From Streptomyces sp. ISL-98 (GTDB lineage Bacteria > Actinomycetota > Actinomycetes > Streptomycetales > Streptomycetaceae): a stretch of 38,681 bases of DNA. The translations under genes were made by a program, and so were the position numbers. The stretch lies in contig NZ_JAGGPB010000052.1 in assembly GCF_018614055.1 (NCBI RefSeq), positions 1 through 38,681 of the forward strand, in the 5' to 3' direction. Every line of letters starts with the position of its first letter. Position 1 is the stretch's first letter. Below the pieces are notes generated by a model. That model was given only the letters and a program-made list of their open reading frames with translations. It did not search any database and was not told where the DNA came from. Below are positions 1-7,055 of the stretch, one piece after another.

Positions 1-1238
1 GGGGGTGGGGGTGCGTCGGAGGGTGGGGGTGCGTTGGGGGGTGGAGTTGCGTCGGGCCGTGGTGGCGTGTCCGGTCCTGAGGACAGCTTGTTGCCGCTCG
101 CCTCCTGCGGAACGGCCGCGAAAGGTCCCGGCTCGCGCCGTACGGTGAAGTCCTCGCAGAGCACAGCGGTCATCGGCTGCCGGGAGGACGGCAGACACCA
201 GGTCACGCTCATGATGGCTGGGTGGTCGAAGGGCGAGTCGAAAATCTCGGTCTGCCACCTGCCAGGTGCGCCTACCTGCGCACTGGGGCCCTCCAGGCCA
301 ACGAGCATGAGCGAGCCGTCGTCGCAGCCGATCGCCAGGAGCGTCCGGTGATCGGGCATATCGAGCCAGTCCAGCGTCTTCACGCCCCGGCGATGCAGGC
401 GACTGGCCACCCTGTGCCCGGTGTTGGCGACAACTTCCCAGACGGAGAACCCGTTTTCGAATCCCTCTGCCAGCAGGAAGTGGTCCCGGGACAACCCCGT
501 TGCGGCCATGAGCGTCGGGCGATCTGCATCAACCGCCAGACGAGCGGACGTGGTTGTCCGGCCCGAGTGGGGCGTTTCCGTCGCTCTCAGTATCTTGAAG
601 ATGCCGCGATCCGAGCTCACGACTGTCGTCGTTCCCGATGAATCGGCCAGTCCGCACAGCACCGGGCGGGCCGATTCGGCCGCCGACCGCAAGTCACCGT
701 AGTAGCCGCCCGGTCCGTAGACATCGATGACACATTCAGCACCCCCGTAGGGGCGGCGGAAGAGGAAGCGCTCCGCTCCGCGGACCCGCACCGGGGCATG
801 GGACAGAGCCCCGGGCACACGGACCAGCAGTGCCGCCGTCATCCCGTCCCATATGGCGCCCCCCAAGTAGCTCTGCACTGCCAGCAGGGCCCGTCCGCCG
901 GCCATGTTCCAGGTGACGGACAGCACGTCCTGGTATCCGTCCTGCATCGAGCGCAGGAGTTTTCCCGTCTGCCCGTCCCACACCCGGACCCTGCCCGTCA
1001 CGCTGCCCGTAGCCACCAGCAGCGGTCCCCCCGGCACCGCACCGATGTCCATGCACGTCACGTACTCCGCCTCAAGCCCCTCCAGCCTCGTGATGCCGGC
1101 CGTCAGCTCCTGCGATGGCCCGCCCACGGCCGCCGGCGGCTCCGGCCCCGCGCCGCCGCGTCCCACCGAGCGCGCCTGGGCCAGTGCCCAGGCGCGCAGC
1201 GCCCGGTCCTCGGCGGGGATCGTCGACGTCACTGTCAC
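1..1238 (-). CDS. Beta-propeller (WD40-like) protein of the conflict operon, 3' end outside window
   Basis: The reading frame starts at GTG 1238 and stays open for 412 codons to the window edge, so the C-terminus is missing. The start overlaps the TGA of the upstream EAD-CHAT gene as GTGA, which implies translational coupling. The protein has beta-propeller blades of the form 'ATGSVTGRVRVWDGQTGKLL' (about residues 80-99), followed by degenerate blades ('AIWDG', 'SVWEVV', 'IGCDDGSLMLV'). A signal peptide is absent, so it is probably cytoplasmic. The first residues, LRAWALAQARSVG, closely match the N-terminus of the other propeller protein of this operon (15602-17974). The last visible part is a Pro-rich tail with repeated APPP/DAPPP units encoded by a short GC-rich direct repeat (about 1-52). 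Its role is inferred to be a sensor or scaffold of a MoxR-vWA-beta-propeller type ternary system. Confidence 0.8.
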   Translation of the reverse strand, partial: MTVTSTIPAEDRALRAWALAQARSVGRGGAGPEPPAAVGGPSQELTAGITRLEGLEAEYVTCMDIGAVPGGPLLVATGSVTGRVRVWDGQTGKLLRSMQDGYQDVLSVTWNMAGGRALLAVQSYLGGAIWDGMTAALLVRVPGALSHAPVRVRGAERFLFRRPYGGAECVIDVYGPGGYYGDLRSAAESARPVLCGLADSSGTTTVVSSDRGIFKILRATETPHSGRTTTSARLAVDADRPTLMAATGLSRDHFLLAEGFENGFSVWEVVANTGHRVASRLHRRGVKTLDWLDMPDHRTLLAIGCDDGSLMLVGLEGPSAQVGAPGRWQTEIFDSPFDHPAIMSVTWCLPSSRQPMTAVLCEDFTVRREPGPFAAVPQEASGNKLSSGPDTPPRPDATPPPNAPPPSDAPPP

Positions 1239-2077
1239 CGCTCCCCGCCCGGCCCCAGCACCACGAGGTTCGCCTTCAACTGCTCGCCGTACCCGTCGCC
1301 CAGTGCCACCGCGACGTGCTCGGCGGCGATCCGTGCCGCGTCGTCAAGTGCGGGGACCCGCTCGAGGAGGCCGTAGAGCTCCCGCGCGTAGAGGACCGCC
1401 GTCTCGTCGTCGAGCGGTCCCCGGTGGGCGACCACGGTCTCGGCCACGCCCGTGAACAGCTCGGCCACCGCCTCGCTGTCGCAGGACGCCAGTACCAGGC
1501 CGCGCAGCTCCGCACCGGCATGGCGTGCGTACGCCCGCAGCAGCCCGGCGACGTCACGTGCGGGCACGCGGTGGGCGTCGCCGTACGGGTCCTCGAAGAC
1601 CAGCTGCTCGCCCTCCCCGTGACAGACGAGGTGCAGAAGGTCCGGGCGTACGTCCAGAACGCGTCCCAGGTCGGTGACGTCAGCGGCCGGGCAGTAGTCC
1701 ACGGCGATCGGGCCGCCCGCCGTGGCCTGCTGGATGGCCCGTAACTCCCGGTCCGCACGCACCCGTTCGGACCCATGGGGGCCCGCACCCACGACCAGGA
1801 CGTGCCCGACGGGCAACCGCTCCCGCGTCACGGCGCGGAAGACCGCGTTGTGCGGGAAGTCGCGGCCCGCCGTCACGAGCAGCTGACGCCGGCCGTCCTC
1901 CACCATCCCGGCAGAGATGGCGGCCGCCACGGTGTACCAGAATTCAAGTGGTGTGACCCCGAGCTGACTCGGCACATGCTCGCCGGGGAATCCGGCTCTG
2001 TGGAGCAGGGTCCTGGCGCTCGGTCCCGGCGGGAAGACGCGGGCGAGTTCGTGGATCTCGTCGTCCGTCAGGTTCAT
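1235..2077 (-). CDS. EAD-CHAT protein: effector-associated domain fused to caspase-like peptidase
   Basis: This 280-aa protein is the likely executioner of the operon. Residues 1-85 form an effector-associated domain (EAD1-like: LTDDEIHELARVF, then ARTLLHRAGFP and a conserved FW). Such domains recruit effectors by homotypic pairing. Residues about 90-260 form a CHAT domain, a caspase-fold cysteine peptidase; the catalytic dyad is visible as His153 (in LVCHGEG) and Cys199 (in LASCDSE). ATG 2077 is chosen because AGGA lies 8 bases upstream; an in-frame GTG at 2095 is an alternative. It begins 22 bases after the stop of the preceding gene, and its end overlaps the propeller gene by 4 bases. The EAD resembles the one on the E2 protein at 11063-12641, suggesting the two proteins bind each other. 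Substrates cannot be told from sequence. Confidence 0.85.
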   Translation of the reverse strand: MNLTDDEIHELARVFPPGPSARTLLHRAGFPGEHVPSQLGVTPLEFWYTVAAAISAGMVEDGRRQLLVTAGRDFPHNAVFRAVTRERLPVGHVLVVGAGPHGSERVRADRELRAIQQATAGGPIAVDYCPAADVTDLGRVLDVRPDLLHLVCHGEGEQLVFEDPYGDAHRVPARDVAGLLRAYARHAGAELRGLVLASCDSEAVAELFTGVAETVVAHRGPLDDETAVLYARELYGLLERVPALDDAARIAAEHVAVALGDGYGEQLKANLVVLGPGGER

Positions 2078-2099
2078 CGCTTCGGTCCTGGGCACGCGC

Positions 2100-4019
2100 C
2101 TACCACCTCCGGCCCGCGGCCTGCCGCGCCGCACGTTCGTAGAGGTTGGCCGCGCGCAGTACATCCCCGTTGTGCTCGTGGATCTCTGCGGCGCGCACCA
2201 GGTCACCGGCGAACTCCGCGTCGAGTGCGGTCTCCCGCCAGTGCCGGGGACGGCGGGAGCCGCCGCTCCCGGCAGGCCTCGGCCGGCTGCCGGGCGGCTG
2301 CGCCTGCCGCTGGCGCGGCGGTTCCGCCGGGCGCGGCTTGGGCTTGGGGGTCAGCCGTCCGTCGACCACGCGCAGTACGGCCTCTGCCTCGTCGGGGAGT
2401 TGGAGGTCCGGCTCGGGAAGCGGACCCACCCACAGCGTCCAGGCCGGGCGGCGCCGCGTGAGGTCGAAGACGAGAGCGGCGTGCGCGGTCAGTACGACGG
2501 CTCTGTCGGCGTCGGGCTCGAAGAGTGCCTGCAGGGCCGAGGGCGGCAACAGCGGCTCCGTGCGGAATCCGAGGGGGATGTACAGCGGGCCCGGGCCGGT
2601 GCAGTGCAGCGGCTCCCCCAGCGGCAGGCGCTCCAACAGTCCGCCCGCCGCCAGCAGCAGATGCTGGTCGCGCCCGGTGACGACCTGGACGGCGTCGGCG
2701 AGGGGATGCCCCTCCAGCATCATCCGTACGGTGTCCAGTTGTGTGCCGTCGAGCAAGGTGGCGTCGACCGTGGCGCCCGACGTCCGGGCGGGCACGATGG
2801 TGAGGCGGGGAGCATCGGGCGCGGCCGGCGCGTCGTCGGCCCAGTCGGGCGAGGCGCCCACGTCCTGCAGCGGATAGTCGGCCGCGAGCTCGACCAGGGC
2901 CCCGCCGTCGAGCGGCTCGCCCAGCCGCTCCAGCCGGGCGCAGCCGAACTCCGAACCCGACAGCAGCCATACGCCCCGCTCAGCGAGCTCCAGCAGCGGG
3001 CCGTCGCTCAGCGCCGATCCCTGGCGGTACTGCATCAGTACGGTGTCCTCTCCGCCGACGCGGCGGCAGACCAGCGTGAACGGGTCACGGTGGAGCGCGT
3101 CGAGGAAACCGGCGGGGAGGTCTCCGTGCGGTGCCCGCAGGGCGAGTTCGAGTACGACGCCGTGCTGGGCGGGGTCCGACGGCTCGTCGTCGAAGAGCGG
3201 GGTGAGGCGGGTGGGGCGGTACGTCACCTCCAGGCCCAGGTCGAGTGCCCGCCGGATGACACCGCCGGCGAACTCTGCCCGCAGCAGCACCACCGCTTCG
3301 TCCAGGGCCCTCCCGGGCACGCTGTACAGGCCGGCCCGTCGTACCAGGTCGAAGAGCGTGGCGGGGCGCAGTGAGGCAACGGGCAGGCGCTGCGCCGACC
3401 GGCGTCCCGCGACGCGCTCCGGGTCGCCCCAGCCCTGGTCCCGTACCAACTGCGTGCCCGTGACCAGGAACACCGTGCCGTCGGCAGCCGTCGCCAACTG
3501 CCGCCCGAGGTCCAGCGCGACGTGTGTGAACACCCACCAGGACGCTCCGTCGGCGCTCCGGCGGTGGTCACCGGCCTGCGGGCGGCCGAGGGCGGCGAGT
3601 CGCCCGGTGAAGACCAGTGCGGAGGTGGCTGTGGCGAACCGCACGGCGATGGCGGTCTCGCCGGAATCACCGGCACCTACACCACCGGCATCACTGTTTA
3701 CGTCGGCCACGGCGGCACGTGCAGGTGCCGCCTTCGGTACAGGTGCCGGGCGGCGGACCGGTCCCGAGGCCGGACGCACGGCCGGTTCCGGGGCGAGGCG
3801 CTGCCCCAGGGCCCTGGGGCGCGGTTCGGCATCGCGCGGTGCGGACCCGGCAGGCGGCCTGCTGCCACGGCCGCGCGACCGCAGCACCTCCTCCAGCAGC
3901 CCGGAGGGCGGCCGGGGCGGAGCAGGCGGGACGGGCGGCGGTGCCGACGGCGTGGCGGGCGGCGGTGGTACGGGCTGCTGGTCCTGGTCGTCGTTTCTGC
4001 GTCGTCGTGGCCACTTCAT
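2100..4019 (-). CDS. Large protein of unknown function in the ternary conflict operon (bpX-like candidate)
   Basis: This is a 639-aa protein I do not recognise as an enzyme. It starts with a basic patch (KWPRRRR) and a Pro-rich disordered stretch (about 1-110). A long beta-rich region follows, with repeated hydrophobic strands and several 'LFDLVRRAGLY'-type segments. The C-terminus (about 590-639) reads as a TPR-like helical pair (AEFAGDLVRAAEIHEHNGDVLRAANLYERAA; only part is diagnostic). No signal peptide or catalytic motif is evident. Proteins this size with unnamed domains are typical partners in MoxR-vWA-beta-propeller systems, whose Pfam families are named bpX; assignment to one is inference. 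The start is 3 bases after the stop of the previous gene. Confidence 0.7.
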   Translation of the reverse strand: MKWPRRRRNDDQDQQPVPPPPATPSAPPPVPPAPPRPPSGLLEEVLRSRGRGSRPPAGSAPRDAEPRPRALGQRLAPEPAVRPASGPVRRPAPVPKAAPARAAVADVNSDAGGVGAGDSGETAIAVRFATATSALVFTGRLAALGRPQAGDHRRSADGASWWVFTHVALDLGRQLATAADGTVFLVTGTQLVRDQGWGDPERVAGRRSAQRLPVASLRPATLFDLVRRAGLYSVPGRALDEAVVLLRAEFAGGVIRRALDLGLEVTYRPTRLTPLFDDEPSDPAQHGVVLELALRAPHGDLPAGFLDALHRDPFTLVCRRVGGEDTVLMQYRQGSALSDGPLLELAERGVWLLSGSEFGCARLERLGEPLDGGALVELAADYPLQDVGASPDWADDAPAAPDAPRLTIVPARTSGATVDATLLDGTQLDTVRMMLEGHPLADAVQVVTGRDQHLLLAAGGLLERLPLGEPLHCTGPGPLYIPLGFRTEPLLPPSALQALFEPDADRAVVLTAHAALVFDLTRRRPAWTLWVGPLPEPDLQLPDEAEAVLRVVDGRLTPKPKPRPAEPPRQRQAQPPGSRPRPAGSGGSRRPRHWRETALDAEFAGDLVRAAEIHEHNGDVLRAANLYERAARQAAGRRW

Positions 4020-4022
4020 GGT

Positions 4023-4727
4023 TCATCCCTGTCGTAGTGCACGGACGGCCTGCCGACGGTCGTCCGAAGGAAGATCGGGGATCGTGATCTCGGACTGCAG
4101 CACCCGCGCCGCCCACTCGGTCCAGCGCCGCGCGGCGCCACCGCGCCGTCCGCGGACGGACGCTGCGAAGAGGAGGGCGACCTGGTCGTAGCGCCGCATC
4201 GACTCGGCTGTCGCGACCCCCCATTGCTCCACGAGCCGGTCGTACACGAGGGAGTGGGAGCCGAGGAAGACCGCCGCCGCAGCAAGCGCGGCGAGCGGCT
4301 CCCGGTCGGAACGGCCTTCGGCAACGTCGCAGCGTGCCAGTGCCAGCCGCATGCGCAGTGAGCTTTCCCGGGCCTCTTGCTCGGCGGCCGACCTCCGTTG
4401 CGCCGACCGGGATTGCGTCACCCGGACAGCCGCCCCGGTCCATTCCCCGGAGCCGAGCCCGGTCCGGAGACTGGGCGGCGCACAGACCGCGACCGCCCTG
4501 GCGGCCGGCGCGTCCCCGGCTTCGTGGACGAGAACCCAGGCAGCCACGTCCATCATGTCGGCGCACACGTAGTCCTCGGCCGCGCCGAGGAACTCGCCCA
4601 GTTCGCGGCATAGTTCGGCGGAGCGCCGGAAGGCGCCCGCCTCCCTCAGGCAGCGCGCGGCCTCGGTCGGCAGCCCGGACCGCAGGTAGCAGCCCGCGGC
4701 GCGTTCCAGCAGTGCGGCGTCACTCAC
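4023..4727 (-). CDS. Alpha-helical repeat protein of unknown function
   Basis: This 234-aa protein starts at GTG 4727, overlapping the end of the upstream 87-aa gene by 8 bases. Residues 1-80 look like TPR/alpha-solenoid repeats: AALLERAAGCYLRSG, then EAARCLREAGAF and RSAELCRELGEFLGAAEDY, each a helix pair of about 18-20 residues. The remainder is also predicted helical and rich in Ala and Arg. Membrane segments and catalytic motifs are absent. It may be a scaffold linking the neighbouring 639-aa protein, which ends in a similar helical pair, to other components; this is inference from position and fold type. Confidence 0.7.
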   Translation of the reverse strand: MSDAALLERAAGCYLRSGLPTEAARCLREAGAFRRSAELCRELGEFLGAAEDYVCADMMDVAAWVLVHEAGDAPAARAVAVCAPPSLRTGLGSGEWTGAAVRVTQSRSAQRRSAAEQEARESSLRMRLALARCDVAEGRSDREPLAALAAAAVFLGSHSLVYDRLVEQWGVATAESMRRYDQVALLFAASVRGRRGGAARRWTEWAARVLQSEITIPDLPSDDRRQAVRALRQG

Positions 4728-4983
4728 GGTCGCGCAGCTCCCGCCGCGTCGTCGGACGCTCCTCGGGTACGGATTCGTTCGGCTCGCGCCGCCGTGGGCG
4801 GGTGTCGCCGTGCACCTCTTCGATGAGGGCGTTGTCCTCGACGATCCTGGCCAGCGCGGCGGCCGCCCTGTCGTGCCGGGCGTCGTGGTCGGCCGCGCGT
4901 GGCCCCGGGCCGATGTCCTCGACCTCGTACAGCTCGACCTCACCGGTGTCGGCCCGGTACCGGAACCTCACGCGGACCCGCAT
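4720..4983 (-). CDS. Small 87-aa protein of unknown function in ternary operon
   Basis: The gene starts at ATG 4983 with a good Shine-Dalgarno sequence (GAGAGGGG, 4 bases before the start). The first 30 residues are strand-like (VRVRFRYRADTGEVELYEVEDIG). The middle is helical (AAAALARIVEDNALIEEVHG), and the tail is charged and probably disordered. Its own strong ribosome-binding site after the only sizeable gap in the left half of the operon suggests separately tuned translation. Small charged proteins of this kind accompany FtsH/MoxR ternary systems, but I cannot assign a family. Confidence 0.7.
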   Translation of the reverse strand: MRVRVRFRYRADTGEVELYEVEDIGPGPRAADHDARHDRAAAALARIVEDNALIEEVHGDTRPRRREPNESVPEERPTTRRELRDRE

Positions 4984-4992
4984 GGCACCCCT

Positions 4993-5053
4993 CTCGCACC
5001 TGTCTCACACCTGCTTCGCGCGCCACTTTTCGCGCCTGCTTCTCGCGCCTGCT
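4993..5053. repeat. Short imperfect tandem repeat in the longest operon gap
   Basis: Four near-copies of an 11-12 base unit, (c/t)tc(g/a)c(g/a)cctgct, occur at about 4993-5003, 5004-5015, 5029-5040 and 5042-5053, the last overlapping the stop of the 257-aa gene. The gap between the two genes is 68 bases, while all other junctions in the left half of the operon overlap or lie within about 25 bases. Read on the minus strand, the copies are purine-rich AGCAGGCGCGA-like. The function is unknown; a segmental duplication or an RNA element are both possible. Confidence 0.45.
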
Positions 5054-5825
5054 AGATCTGGAGCTCGAAGTCGATCTCCAGTACGCCGTCGGTCTCCGAG
5101 CACCTGATGAACTCGGCCCCGCGCGAGCGCGCGTACGCGAGCACCGCGTCCCGGTATGCGTCCGCCAGGGCCTGGTGGAACAGGTTCCGGCCCATCACGC
5201 CCACCGCGGCCAGCCGCGCCGCCGCCTGCTCACGCAGTTCCGGCTCGCGCGCCCTGGCCTCCGCTGCGAGGGCCGCGTCGGCGCGGGCCGCTGCCGCCTC
5301 CTGCGCCTCGCCACCGGCTCCCGACCCCGCCTCGCTCCGGGCCCTTCGGACCCGTTCCTCGGCCTCCATGTTCAGGGCCGCCTCGGCCGCGGCCTGTGCG
5401 TCGCGCTGGGCGGACGTGCGATCCCTGCCGCCCCACGCGTCGTCGTAGTACATGCCCGTGCCCTCGGCCGCGATCGTCCCGGTGACCTCGCCGCGCACGG
5501 TCTCCGTCGCTTCGCCCACCGCCTCGATCGCCGCCGATACGGTCGCCACGATCTCCAGCTCGGCCTCCACCGGACGGTAGGCGACGTAACCGCCGTCGAA
5601 GGAGAACCGGAACGCGTCCTCGGTCTCCTCCCACCCCGGCGTACGAGCGAAAACGCCGGGCAGCGCGGCCAGTGTCGGTGCGCCGACGGATCCCCGCAGC
5701 GACTCGCACACCCGCGCCTCGCCCGTCGCCTCCCCCGACCTCACCACGCGCCGCCGCATCTCCTGCTCCCAGGCGACGGCCAGTTCACGCGTGGCCCGCA
5801 CCCTGATGCGCCTCGGATTGCACAC
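5052..5825 (-). CDS. Ala/Glu/Arg-rich protein of unknown function with CNPRR N-terminus
   Basis: This 257-aa protein starts at GTG 5825, 6 bases after the MoxR stop. It begins CNPRRIRVRATRELAVAWE. The first 95 residues look mixed alpha/beta. Residues about 95-215 are strongly helical and rich in Ala, Glu and Arg (AAAEAALNMEAEERVRRA, AADAALAAEARA-like), probably a coiled coil or long helical hairpin. The end returns to strands (GVLEIDFELQI). Its place directly behind moxR suggests a partner of the ATPase. It may correspond to one of the uncharacterised 'X' families of FtsH-vWA-MoxR systems; that is memory-based inference, not a match I could run. Confidence 0.7.
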   Translation of the reverse strand: MCNPRRIRVRATRELAVAWEQEMRRRVVRSGEATGEARVCESLRGSVGAPTLAALPGVFARTPGWEETEDAFRFSFDGGYVAYRPVEAELEIVATVSAAIEAVGEATETVRGEVTGTIAAEGTGMYYDDAWGGRDRTSAQRDAQAAAEAALNMEAEERVRRARSEAGSGAGGEAQEAAAARADAALAAEARAREPELREQAAARLAAVGVMGRNLFHQALADAYRDAVLAYARSRGAEFIRCSETDGVLEIDFELQI

Positions 5826-5831
5826 CCTCGA

Positions 5832-7055
5832 TCACTCCTCCGGGAAGTCCTCGCGCAGTTTGGTGAGCGTTTCGCGCTGGGCCTGGCTGATCTCCTTGAG
5901 CAGCGGCTGCTCGGCCGGGTGGTCCCGGCGTGCCTCGGCGGCCAGGCGTCCGAGGAGCCGCAGCATTTCCCGGATTTCGTCCGAAGTGCGCAACAGCGCC
6001 AGGCGGTTGCGGTATTCGCGCAGATCGATCCGCAGGTCGTAGGGATCGCGCAGGATCCGGCCGGGCGTGTCGATGGGGACGCCGTGGTCGGCGACGATGC
6101 GGCGCAGCGACTGTTCGTCCCTCGGGTCCGTCCACAGTCGTGTCAGGACGGCCAGGTCCGAGATCTCCGCCCGCAGCCGGCCGGCCAGCAGCGCGGACGC
6201 GGCGAACGCCTTCTGTGCCTTGACCGCGCGGCGGTCGGAGAAGGCGATGCCCTCGGCGCGCAGTGCCCGCACGATACGGGCGTACGGATCGCGTACGGCG
6301 CTCAGGTCGATATCGGCCAGCGCCTGCTGCAGCACGGCGAGGTCCGCGAGCGGGAAGGCCACCTGGGAGCGCTCTGTTCCGGCGACCTTGACGGGGGTCT
6401 TGCCGAACTGGCCGTCGACCAGGGCCGGATCTGTGCGGATCTGCTGCTGTTCCGCCTGCCAGCCCATCCCCAGCACCTCTTCGACCTCGTCGTCCGCCAC
6501 GTAGTCGAGGCGGCAGCGGAACAGGAAGCGGTCGCTGAACGCGGCGAGGACCGGGTCGTCGGGGATCTCGTTCGACGAACCGAGCAGCGTGATCAGCCGG
6601 CCGTGGATGGTCTTGCTGCCGGTGAAGAAATTCCGCTCGTTGACCAGCGTCAGCAAGGTGTTGAGGATCGCCGAGCTGCCCTGGAAGACCTCGTCGAGGA
6701 AGGCGATACGGGCCTCGGGGAGCATGCCGGAGGTGTTCACCTCGTACACGCTCTGGTCCTGGAACTTCCGCAGGTCGATGGGCCCGAAGAGCTCGGCGGG
6801 CTCGGTGAACCGGGTGAGCAGGTAGGTGAAGGGTGACGTGTCGAGGATGCGGCAGTACCGCTCGATCAGCCGGGTCTTGGCGGTTCCCGGCGGCCCGATC
6901 AGCAGGGCGTGTTCGCGGCACAGCGTGGCCAGCGCCAGCAGGTCGACCACTTCGTCGCGCTCGACGAATCCCTGTTTCACCTCTTCCAGGCGGGTGGCGA
7001 AGGTGCGTGCCAGCAGCCGGGTCCTGTCGTGCCTCGTCGGCGTCGCGTTGCTCAC
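5832..7055 (-). CDS. MoxR-family AAA+ ATPase
   Basis: This 407-aa MoxR-type AAA+ chaperone ATPase probably works on a vWA partner. Walker A is GPPGTAKT (54-61) and Walker B is IAFLDEVFQ (117-125). The family signature TRFTEPAELFGP (81-92) and the sensor-1 stretch LLGSSNEIPDD follow, and the C-terminal third is a helical lid plus an Arg-rich extension. MoxR proteins assemble as hexamers and remodel partner complexes, usually with a vWA protein encoded nearby; here the candidate is the vWA-like end of the protein at 15602-17974. The GTG start overlaps the stop of the FtsH-like ATPase gene as GTGA, so the two AAA+ ATPases are co-translated. Confidence 0.93.
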   Translation of the reverse strand: MSNATPTRHDRTRLLARTFATRLEEVKQGFVERDEVVDLLALATLCREHALLIGPPGTAKTRLIERYCRILDTSPFTYLLTRFTEPAELFGPIDLRKFQDQSVYEVNTSGMLPEARIAFLDEVFQGSSAILNTLLTLVNERNFFTGSKTIHGRLITLLGSSNEIPDDPVLAAFSDRFLFRCRLDYVADDEVEEVLGMGWQAEQQQIRTDPALVDGQFGKTPVKVAGTERSQVAFPLADLAVLQQALADIDLSAVRDPYARIVRALRAEGIAFSDRRAVKAQKAFAASALLAGRLRAEISDLAVLTRLWTDPRDEQSLRRIVADHGVPIDTPGRILRDPYDLRIDLREYRNRLALLRTSDEIREMLRLLGRLAAEARRDHPAEQPLLKEISQAQRETLTKLREDFPEE

